Below, in pieces: positions 1 to 5,509 of a DNA stretch of 9,399 nt (the first letter of the stretch is position 1; each line of letters opens with the position of its first letter). The translations under genes and the position numbers were made by a program. Source of the DNA: Actinomycetes bacterium (lineage in GTDB: Bacteria; Actinomycetota; Acidimicrobiia; Acidimicrobiales; Palsa-688). The notes under the pieces are model-generated. The model was given only the letters and a program-made list of their open reading frames with translations, did no database searches and had not been told where the DNA came from. The stretch covers positions 1 through 9,399 of the forward strand of contig JAKBBA010000119.1 in the NCBI GenBank assembly GCA_021808665.1, in the 5' to 3' direction.

Positions 1-624
1 TGACACGAGGGCGGCCTTGCCTGCGTGTGCGAGCCAGTACGAGGGGAGCAGCTTGGTGAAGGCGAGCGTCGCCCCGTTGAAGAACGACCCGAAGACACCG
101 CCGAAGAGCGCGAAGACCACGACCAGGCCGCCGACTGCCGGCACCAGGGCGTCACTCGGGACGAGGTGGCCGAGGACGAGGCCGATCAAGACGAACGGTG
201 CCAGCCCGACCAACAGCAGGCCGGTCATCTCGAGCCACTGCGCCGCGGTGAGGTGCACTCCGAGGGTGACACCGGCGACAAAGACCACGGCGAGGGTGGG
301 CAGCGCGACGAGATAGGCGGCGAGGACCTTGGCTGCGATCTCGGTACGGGCTCGCAGCGGGGTGATGCGCAGCTGGCGGGTCCAGCCCACGGAGCGATCG
401 ATGGCGAGATGCCCGCCGGTCGACACGGTGGCGAACATCGCGCCATAGGCGGCCATCGCCGCCATGAAGTAGAGCGGGAAAGAGATCCCAGCGGTGGTGG
501 CGTGGCGGTTCCCCCCCGCGATCGAGTAGAAGATCACGAGTGGAAGCGCCAAGGTGGCCGCGAGCCGCCGACGGTTGCGGAAGGTGCGGAGGATCTCGTA
601 GCGCACGTGGGTGGCGCCGCTCAT
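1..624 (-). CDS. ABC-2 type transporter permease, C-terminus beyond window edge
   Basis: Integral membrane subunit of an exporter that would pair with the ATPase encoded just upstream on the same strand. About 208 codons are visible, starting MSGATHVRYEILRTFRNRRR, which is typical of the short cytoplasmic N-terminus of ABC-2 permeases. Hydrophobic stretches follow: around residues 22-36, a Met/Ala-rich one around 51-68, then one containing LPTLAVVFVAGVTLGV, one containing LLLVGLAPFVLIGLVLGHLV, and one containing GGLVVVFALFGGVFG. That makes five likely membrane helices of the usual six. The reading frame is open to the window edge, so the last helix and the stop lie outside. The ATG overlaps the ATPase stop in an ATGA arrangement, which implies translational coupling. 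Family members export antibiotics, lantibiotics or lipids; the substrate here cannot be told from sequence. Confidence 0.9.
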   Translation of the reverse strand, partial: MSGATHVRYEILRTFRNRRRLAATLALPLVIFYSIAGGNRHATTAGISFPLYFMAAMAAYGAMFATVSTGGHLAIDRSVGWTRQLRITPLRARTEIAAKVLAAYLVALPTLAVVFVAGVTLGVHLTAAQWLEMTGLLLVGLAPFVLIGLVLGHLVPSDALVPAVGGLVVVFALFGGVFGSFFNGATLAFTKLLPSYWLAHAGKAALVS

Positions 625-1553
625 CGGAGCTCCTCCCCAGCCCGGCGACTGTTTGCGTCTCCGGTCAGTTCGAGAAACGCCTCTTCGAGCGTCCCGCCTC
701 GTGCCTCCACGTCGCGCACCTCGGGGAACTTGGCCAACAGCCCGCCGAGCGCGCCGTCCGCGTCGGAGCACGACAGGACGACCGCGTCGCCGTGGCGTTC
801 GACGGCTCGAACGCCCGGGAGTGTGCGCAGCGCCTCGACGTCGACGCCGGGAAGCGTCGCTCGGATCGAGCGTGACCCGGCCTTGGCCTTGATCTCGGTG
901 GCTGGGCCATCAGCGACGATCCGGCCACCGGCGATGAGCACGATCCGATCGGCGAAAGCGTCCGCCTCCTCTAAGTAGTGGGTGGCGAAGATGACCGTCT
1001 TGCCCTGCGCGGCGACCGTTCGCATCGCCTCCCAGAACTGGTGGCGGCCCTCGACGTCGATGCCGGTGGTCGGCTCGTCCAACACGAGCAGGTCAGGGTT
1101 GCCGACGAGCGCGCCGGCGACCTGCGCGCGCCGGGCTTGCCCGCCGGACAGCTTCTTGGTCCACCGCCCGGCGATCTCCATCGCTCCGGCAAGGCGGAGC
1201 GCTTCGTCGACGCGAAGCGGGTTCGGGTAGTACGACGCTATCAAGGCGACGTACTCGCGCACCCTCAACAGCTCGGGCGGCGAGCCGCTTTGGAGGATCG
1301 CTCCCACCCAGCCGGAGCGCACCGCGGTTGCCGGTGGCGCACCGAACACCGACACGCTGCCCCGGTTCGGGCGAGACAACCCGAGGATCATGTCGATCGT
1401 CGTCGACTTGCCCGCGCCGTTCGGCCCGAGCAGGGCGACAGTCTCCCCGGGGGCAATCGAAAGATCGATGCCGCGGACGGCCTCGACCGAACCGAAGGAC
1501 TTTGCCAGGCCGACCGCCTTGACCCCAACCGTCTCCACATCGACAGCACTCAT
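621..1553 (-). CDS. ABC-2 exporter ATP-binding protein
   Basis: Cytoplasmic ATPase of an ABC-2 exporter (DrrA/CcmA-like), which powers the permease encoded immediately downstream. Counting from the ATG at 1553 (310 residues), the Walker A GPNGAGKST is at residues 43-51, the Q-loop Gln near 88, the signature LSGGQ at 135-139, Walker B LLVLDEPTTG at 155-164, and the H-loop His at 192. The last ~90 residues form the regulatory-type C-terminal extension common in this group. All catalytic motifs are intact. The frame is open upstream to 1619 with further ATGs at 1571 and 1619, but the alignment-like start MSAVDVETV, shared with the duplicated copy near 3495, favours 1553. The ribosome-binding site is weak: AGGG lies only two bases before the ATG. 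The 1607-1632 palindrome about 60 bases upstream is the probable control point. Specificity is unknown. Confidence 0.93.
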   Translation of the reverse strand: MSAVDVETVGVKAVGLAKSFGSVEAVRGIDLSIAPGETVALLGPNGAGKSTTIDMILGLSRPNRGSVSVFGAPPATAVRSGWVGAILQSGSPPELLRVREYVALIASYYPNPLRVDEALRLAGAMEIAGRWTKKLSGGQARRAQVAGALVGNPDLLVLDEPTTGIDVEGRHQFWEAMRTVAAQGKTVIFATHYLEEADAFADRIVLIAGGRIVADGPATEIKAKAGSRSIRATLPGVDVEALRTLPGVRAVERHGDAVVLSCSDADGALGGLLAKFPEVRDVEARGGTLEEAFLELTGDANSRRAGEELR

Positions 1554-1797
1554 GACCCTATCGTGAATCATGGCTGCCGACAGGCGGTAGTGCGATCGTG
1601 CACAACTCATCCATGACATTTGTCACGGATGATTGTGGGTCCGAACGCAAGATCGATTCGGGCTGGCACCAAACCGACCCTCTTTGCCTTGGGCCGCTTC
1701 TGGTCTGGCAGCCGACGTCGTCGCCGGTATGACCCAAATCGGATCCTCACCGCCAGGCGCGACGCGCCGCGGACACGCTGCTGTCCCCTTTAGCGCC
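1523..1797. repeat. Copy 1 of a ~270-bp imperfect direct repeat (exporter leader)
   Basis: This stretch, covering the first codons of the ABC ATPase and the DNA upstream of it, is matched in the same orientation by 3466-3727. By hand alignment, 1572-1625 matches 3513-3566 at 51 of 54 positions without gaps, and 1635-1672 matches 3577-3614 at 37 of 38. Outside these blocks the match is patchier, with small gaps, and fades near the shared CTTTAGC-type sequence at the right end. The best-conserved block contains the palindrome at 1607-1632. I did not find terminal inverted repeats that would make it a classical mobile element. It contains open frames on both strands, but I recognise no protein in them. 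Confidence 0.85.
1607..1632. promoter_or_regulatory. 26-bp near-perfect palindrome, probable operator of the ABC exporter
   Basis: The left arm TCATCCATGACA and right arm TGTCACGGATGA flank a two-base TT spacer; only one of twelve arm pairs mismatches. It is centred about 66 bases upstream of the ATPase ATG, a usual place for an activator or a repressor. The TGACA-TT-TGTCA core has the symmetry and size expected for a dimeric regulator, for example a NarL/LuxR-type response regulator such as often accompanies ABC-2 exporters. That assignment is inference; no regulator gene for it is inside the window. Confidence 0.6.
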
Positions 1798-1824
1798 CTC
1801 ATCGCAAGCGCGATAGGCCCTGGT

Positions 1825-1858
1825 TTGGACGATGGCCTAAGGCTTAGGCTTCGACCAA
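1825..1858. other. Long imperfect hairpin between exporter leader and IS remnant
   Basis: The core GCCTAAG-G-CTTAGGC (1835-1849) is a perfect palindrome. The pairing extends outward to TTGG at 1825-1828 with CCAA at 1855-1858, interrupted by one A-A mismatch and a bulged T. Such a stem could be a factor-independent terminator lacking a T-run, or a protein-binding site. It lies in 1798-2074, where I see no gene on either strand; the rest of that stretch appears to be non-coding or decayed sequence. Confidence 0.4.
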
Positions 1859-2074
1859 GGGACATGGGGGCCTTGGCCCGCGCTGGGGAGCGCCCGAGCC
1901 GCAAAAGTCCGGTCATGATCCCGAAGGTCGTTGTCGGGATAGCCGGGGTTGCCGACAAGTGCTGTCGCTTCATGGCCGGCGCCCGTCACCTGTTACTCGT
2001 GCGGAGCAATCGTCGTCGAGTGGTGCTCGCTTCGAGTGTCAACTCTGCTCGGACTCAAGCTCCTGCACTGAGCG

Positions 2075-2110
2075 CTAGAGCAGGCAGAACTCGTTCCCTT
2101 CGGGGTCGGC
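2075..2110 (-). pseudogene. Fragment resembling the C-terminus of a VOC/glyoxalase-family gene
   Basis: The last codons before the TAG at 2077-2075 read ADPEGNEFCLL-stop. That is a very typical ending of glyoxalase/bleomycin-resistance (VOC) family proteins and not of IS256 transposases, which would continue with NPIES and a further 60 or so residues. It is joined in frame to the transposase-like DFPKEHWIHLRT. The simplest reading is that a deletion fused the decaying transposase to the tail of a former VOC gene. Only eleven residues support this, so it is tentative. Confidence 0.4.
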
Positions 2111-3021
2111 CGTGCGCAGGTGGATCCAGTGCTCCTTGGGGAAGTCGTAGTAGGCGAGCAGGACGTCGAGCTGACCGGTGATCTTGACGACGGCCTTCTC
2201 GAAAGCGCTGAACTCGTCCTGGTGACATGCACCCAACAGCGCTGCTCTTTGGTGTGAGGGCACAGCTCTCGCAGGGCGCCCCAGAAACCCGAGTGCCCTG
2301 TCGCCGACGGCGAGGACGGGGGCGACGAGTCCCCGGTCCCGGAGCCCCCGCAGCACCTCGGCCAGGACTCGGTGGACTCGCGGTAGCCATCGGCCAGCGC
2401 CACCAGCTCTTTCGTGCCGTCGAGGCGCACCCCCACGATCACGAGGCAGCACGGCCGGTCCTCTTCCAGGCGGATGTTGAAGTGGATCCCGTCCACCCAC
2501 AGGTAGACGTAGTCGACACCCGAAAGGTCCTGCTCGGACCACTCGGCGTGCTCGGCCTGCCAGGCAACCGTCAATCGGTTGACGGTCGAGGACGAAAGTC
2601 CGGCTTCGGTGCCGAAGAGCTCGTCCAGGGCGGGGGGCGAAGTCGCCGGTCGACAGTCCTCGCAGGTAGAGGATCGGGAGCACCTCGGTGACCTTGGGGG
2701 ACTTGCGCATGTAGGCCGGCAGGATGGCCGAGGAGAACCGGCAGCCTTCCCGGCGGTCGTCGACCCGGGGAGCGGTCACCTCGATCGCGCCCGCCCCGGT
2801 CACGACTTGCCGGGTCCGGGCGTAGCCGTTTCCGACCACGAGTCGCCGGCCGGTGGCGTCGAGCTCGTCGGTGTGGGCCTCGAGGTAGGCCCGGCGCTCG
2901 GCTGCCAGCGCCACTGCCAGCATCTCCTTCGCCGCCGACCGGACAGCTCGTCGAGCTCGATCGTTTGTGGTTCGTTCTCACCAACCGCGTCTGTGGTGGC
3001 ATCATGGACTAGTTTCAACAT
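2105..3021 (-). pseudogene. IS256-family (mutator-type) transposase, multiply frameshifted and truncated
   Basis: The start is MLKLVHDATTDAVGENEPQ at 3021, preceded by a good ribosome-binding site, GGGAGGG. Continuing needs a frame change near 2940 into AAKEMLAVALAAERRAYLEA, which runs to LSTGDFAP. A second change near 2637, next to a run of six Gs on the plus strand, leads into ALDELFGTEAGLSSSTVNRL and the core VDYVYLWVDGIHFNIRLEED, carrying the first catalytic Asp. A third near 2370 restores AEVLRGLRDRGLVAPVLAVG with the second Asp in GDRALGF. A fourth near 2288 restores GALRELCPHTKEQRCWVH. A fifth near 2225, with an internal deletion of roughly 50 codons, leads to KAVVKITGQLDVLLAYYDFP and EHWIHLRT. 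The catalytic Glu of the DDE triad, normally in the following NPIES motif, is gone. IS256 transposases are about 400 residues; some 280-300 remain. Non-functional. Confidence 0.88.
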
Positions 3022-3132
3022 TGGCGTATCCCTCCCGGCCGGCGCCATCCGGCGGACTCGTTTGGTCAACTTGGAGGGTACGTAGTGCCCTTCGCGAGAT
3101 CGTGGATCCACAACTTTCGGTTATAACTCCCC
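2105..3132 (-). mobile_element. Remnant of an IS256-family insertion sequence
   Basis: This stretch carries a degraded IS256-type transposase on the minus strand. The 5' end of the element is placed near 3132 because the small ORF starting at 3265 changes character there, and because GAGTTATAACCGAAAG and TGTGGATCCAC on the minus strand look like an IS256-type terminal sequence. The exact boundary is a guess. The other end is missing: the transposase breaks off before its final third-acidic-residue region, and no matching inverted repeat was found near 2075-2110. The element is therefore immobile on its own. Confidence 0.7.
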
Positions 3133-3265
3133 GTAGGTGCTCGACAAGCCTGGTCCACAGGGGCGCGCGGCAGCAGCGGGTTTGTAGGGCCAGTCGCGCC
3201 GTCCTGGCCTGCTCCTCCAAGTCCCTTCGGTGCTGCGATGCGACGCGCTCGAAGAGGGGGTTCAT
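3133..3265 (-). pseudogene. Small hypothetical ORF, apparently interrupted by the IS256 element
   Basis: The ORF starts MNPLFERVASQHRRDLEEQA at 3265, with a clear ribosome-binding site AAGGA five bases before the ATG. Its ATG overlaps the stop of the preceding ORF (ATGA), so the two were probably translated together. About 44 codons look native: a charged, helical Arg/Leu/Glu-rich protein. After that, the frame runs into sequence I take for the IS end and continues without family character to 3002. I do not recognise the protein; short basic helical proteins of this kind are common in actinobacteria. Confidence 0.45.
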
Positions 3266-3495
3266 GGTATTCCTTCGATTCGGCCGCAGGACCCGCGAGA
3301 CGCTGCGGTGGGCTGCGGATCGGACTCCGAGTCGCTCTTTGCGCTACAGCATGACGCGGGCGTGGGCTCCCTCGAGGGCGTCTCGCTATCGGCGAGCACG
3401 GTGTAGACCTCCCGCCGCTCGCCGCCGGACGTTTCGTGCACCCAGAACTTGCCAAAGTAATTGACCCGAACCGTGTCTACATCGACAACACTCAT
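3262..3495 (-). CDS. Small hypothetical protein with ABC-ATPase-like first codons (possible chimera)
   Basis: It encodes 77 residues beginning MSVVDVDTVRVNYFGKFWVH. The first eleven codons correspond to the ABC ATPase start (MSAVDVETVGV), and the upstream DNA is the second copy of that gene's leader. The similarity then stops and nothing ATPase-like follows. The rest contains GGERREVYTVLADSETP and a Ser/Pro-rich, probably disordered end. No ribosome-binding site is evident before the ATG. The stop overlaps the start of the next small ORF. It may be a leader-driven small gene, or a remnant produced when the duplicated 5' end of an exporter gene was joined to other DNA. I see no known domain. 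Confidence 0.4.
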   Translation of the reverse strand: MSVVDVDTVRVNYFGKFWVHETSGGERREVYTVLADSETPSREPTPASCCSAKSDSESDPQPTAASRGSCGRIEGIP

Positions 3496-3727
3496 GGCGC
3501 AATCTTGAACGCGGCTGCCGACACGCGGTAGTGCGATCGTTCAGAACTCATCCATGACATTTGTCATGGGCGATTTGTGGGTCCGAACGCAAGATCGACT
3601 CGGGCTGGCACCAAGTCGACCTTCTCCGCTCAGGTCCGCTTCTGATCTGGCAGCCGACTTCATCGCCGGGTATGACCCAGGTCGGATCCTCACCGCCGGC
3701 GCGACACGCCGCCGCCCCTCTTTAGCC
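3466..3727. repeat. Copy 2 of the ~270-bp direct repeat
   Basis: Second copy of the segment at 1523-1797, in the same orientation relative to its downstream minus-strand ORF. Its best-conserved parts are 3513-3566 and 3577-3614. It is separated from copy 1 by about 1.7 kb, mostly the IS256 remnant. Between 3728 and the racemase start at 3964 I see no convincing gene and no repeat. Confidence 0.85.
3548..3573. promoter_or_regulatory. Second copy of the operator-like palindrome
   Basis: The arms TCATCCATGACA and TGTCATGGGCGA match at 10 of 12 pairs around a TT spacer. The inner 16 bases, CATGACATTTGTCATG, form a perfect 7-2-7 dyad, more symmetrical in the core than copy 1 but weaker at the outer arms. 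It is centred about 65 bases upstream of the ATG at 3495, the same spacing as in copy 1. Confidence 0.55.
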
Positions 3728-3963
3728 CATTGGCGGGCCGGGGCGTGACACCTACCTGGCCTTTGACGGCTCTTCCTATTTGAGGTGGGGGTGGGTGGGA
3801 GTGAGCCCGCCGCCGATGAGGAGCCGGGTGACCAACGAACCCAGGGTGGTCCAGGATTCGCGTGGCACCCCCACGGCGTGAAGGGATTGGCGCTCGACCC
3901 TGCGGACGCTGAGCGGCGGCAGAGCATCCCGTGCGGTGACGGAACCGATGGCAAGATGGGGTC

Positions 3964-4683
3964 GTGACCACGAACCGAGCACGAGTGATTGGGATGCTGG
4001 GCGGGATGAGTTGGGAGTCCAGTGCGCAGTATTACCGGCTTGCCAACGAGCTCGTGCGTGAACGTCTGGGCGGACTGCATTCGGCTCGTGTGCTGCTGGC
4101 GTCTGTGGACTTCGCCGACATCGAGGCACTGCAGGGAGCTGGGCAATGGGAAGAGGCCGGACGGTTGCTCGCGCAAGCTGCGCGAGGACTTGAGGCCGGT
4201 GGCGCCGAGCTCCTGCTGATCTGCACCAACACGATGCACAAGGTCGCCGACCAGGTACAGGCTGCGATCGATATTCCACTACTCCACCTGGCCGACGCCA
4301 CCGCCCGTGCGATCACTCGATGCGGTGTGAGCACCGTCGGGCTGCTCGGCACGGCTTTCACCATGGAGCATGACTTCTACCGGGACCGTCTGGCCGGCCA
4401 TGGCCTCACTGTGCTCGTACCGCACGTGGACGATCGAACTGATGTGCACCGCATCATTTACGACGAGCTGTGCCGGGGCGTGCTGCGCGAGGAGTCACGG
4501 CAGATCTATCGCGACGTCATCAGCCGCCTGGTCGAAGCCGGCGCCGAGGGTGTCGTCCTTGGCTGTACCGAGATCGAACTGCTGATCGAAGCAGGGGACA
4601 GTTCCGTGCCCGTCTTTCCGACCACCCGCCTGCACGTCGAGGCCGCCGTGGACGCGTCACTGGGCGCACCCTTTCGAACCTGA
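3964..4683 (+). CDS. Aspartate/glutamate racemase family protein
   Basis: Probable cofactor-independent amino-acid racemase of the Asp/Glu/hydantoin racemase superfamily, interconverting L- and D-amino acids with two catalytic cysteines. The start RVIGMLGGMSWESSAQYY is the hallmark N-terminus of the aspartate-racemase/YgeA branch. Cys87 lies in ICTNTMHK and Cys201 in LGCTEIELL, the paired thiol bases. HLADATARAI, GLLGTAFTM and the spacing between cysteines also fit. At 239 residues it has full family length. Translation starts at GTG with only a G-rich stretch as a weak ribosome-binding site. It stands alone, with a 158-base gap before the next gene, so no operon partner reveals its substrate. 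A role in D-amino-acid supply for cell wall or a secondary metabolite is possible but unproven. Confidence 0.9.
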   Translation: MTTNRARVIGMLGGMSWESSAQYYRLANELVRERLGGLHSARVLLASVDFADIEALQGAGQWEEAGRLLAQAARGLEAGGAELLLICTNTMHKVADQVQAAIDIPLLHLADATARAITRCGVSTVGLLGTAFTMEHDFYRDRLAGHGLTVLVPHVDDRTDVHRIIYDELCRGVLREESRQIYRDVISRLVEAGAEGVVLGCTEIELLIEAGDSSVPVFPTTRLHVEAAVDASLGAPFRT

Positions 4684-4805
4684 GGCCGCTGCCCGATCCA
4701 GGTGCGGAACGCGGAACCGTTCGCCTCGAAAGTGGCCGGCACCGGGCTCATCTCGTAGGCCGTACACACGTCCTGTGGGCACACGGTATGGGGGGCGCTA
4801 TCCAG

Positions 4806-4842
4806 TTGACGAAAGGACCCTTTAGAAAGTAGTCTTTCATCG
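4806..4842 (+). promoter_or_regulatory. Promoter and double-dyad operator for the ArsR-type gene; leaderless start
   Basis: The -35 TTGACG (4806-4811), an 18-base spacer and -10 TAGTCT (4830-4835) end six bases before the GTG at 4842, so the transcript should begin at the start codon itself. Two perfect inverted repeats overlap it: AAAGG-AC-CCTTT (4812-4823) in the spacer, and GAAAG-TAGT-CTTTC (4825-4838) over the -10. Binding of the encoded regulator here would block its own transcription and that of the exporter behind it. There is no ribosome-binding site before the GTG, consistent with a leaderless message. Confidence 0.65.
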
Positions 4843-5438
4843 TGTCGAAGACGGCGGCCGATCTACCCAAACATCGGGTCGAGCTGAGCGACCCGCGGGC
4901 GTTGCGGGCCTTGGCGCATCCGGTCCGACTGCGCCTGGTCGGCCTGCTGCGGACTCACGGGCCGCTCACGGCGACCCAGGCCGCGGAGCACGTGGGGGAG
5001 AGCCCGTCGAACTGTTCGTTCCATCTGCGGCAGTTGGCGCACTGGGGCCTTGTCGAGCCCGCCGAGGGCGGTCGGGGTCGGGAACGACCCTGGAAGGCGA
5101 CCGCGTCGGCCACGAACTGGCAGCTGGCGCCAGTGAGCGGGGAAGGCGCCGATGCCCGCATCGCGCTCGACCGGGTTGTCGTGCAGGAATACGTGGATCA
5201 GATCGGGCGGTGGTTCGACCGCCGCCCGGCCGAGCGCGACGAGTGGCTGGCAGTGAGCGGTATCGGGGACTGGATCCTGGAGGTGACCGCCGACGAGCTC
5301 AAGACGCTCGAGGATGCTATCGACGCCCTCGTCGAGCCGTTCGTGCATGGCACCCGTGCAGAGCACCCCGGCGGGGCGCGTCGTGTGACCTTCATCCACG
5401 CGCTGGTACCCGACGAGGACTCTTCGGTGGACCGGTGA
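4842..5438 (+). CDS. ArsR-type winged-helix transcriptional regulator
   Basis: DNA-binding regulator of 198 residues, probably the repressor of itself and the MFS exporter 71 bases downstream. Residues ~16-80 form the winged helix: DPRALRALAHPVRLRLVGLL is the first helix block with the ArsR-typical AHPVR, TATQAAEHVGESPSNCSFHL is helix-turn-helix, then RQLAHWGLVE and the Arg/Gly-rich wing ending RERPWKAT. The C-terminal ~110 residues, with WFDRRPAERDEWL and repeated acidic helices, are the probable ligand-sensing and dimer part. No ArsR metal-site cysteine pair is visible, so a small organic inducer is more likely than a metal. The GTG start is fixed by the promoter position and by the domain beginning soon after it. 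Confidence 0.88.
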   Translation: MSKTAADLPKHRVELSDPRALRALAHPVRLRLVGLLRTHGPLTATQAAEHVGESPSNCSFHLRQLAHWGLVEPAEGGRGRERPWKATASATNWQLAPVSGEGADARIALDRVVVQEYVDQIGRWFDRRPAERDEWLAVSGIGDWILEVTADELKTLEDAIDALVEPFVHGTRAEHPGGARRVTFIHALVPDEDSSVDR

Positions 5439-5509
5439 GCATGGCCGCCCGGCCGGGCCACTGCCCTTCGCCTGCCGTCGTGCTCGCACCCTGCGCGAAG
5501 CGGTAGGCG

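Noticed and set aside
25..978. Long plus-strand open frame across the permease and ATPase
   Set aside because: It is antisense to two well-recognised ABC genes, and its translation is charged, repetitive and unlike any family. High-GC DNA commonly leaves such antisense frames open.
1633..2181. Plus-strand open frame starting MWVRTQDRFGLAPNRP, with a related frame at 3554-3748
   Set aside because: Both arise because the underlying DNA is duplicated. The two translations diverge after the shared block, no ribosome-binding site or known domain is visible, and the repeat is better explained as a leader of minus-strand ORFs.
3776..4279. Minus-strand open frame ending LVTRLLIGGGLTPTHPHLK
   Set aside because: Most of it is antisense to the racemase gene, and the part outside (3776-3963) matches no family I know.
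4711..4726. GAACG-N6-CGTTC dyad after the racemase gene
   Set aside because: Short arms, no T-run, and no promoter elements nearby; dyads of this size are expected by chance in high-GC DNA.
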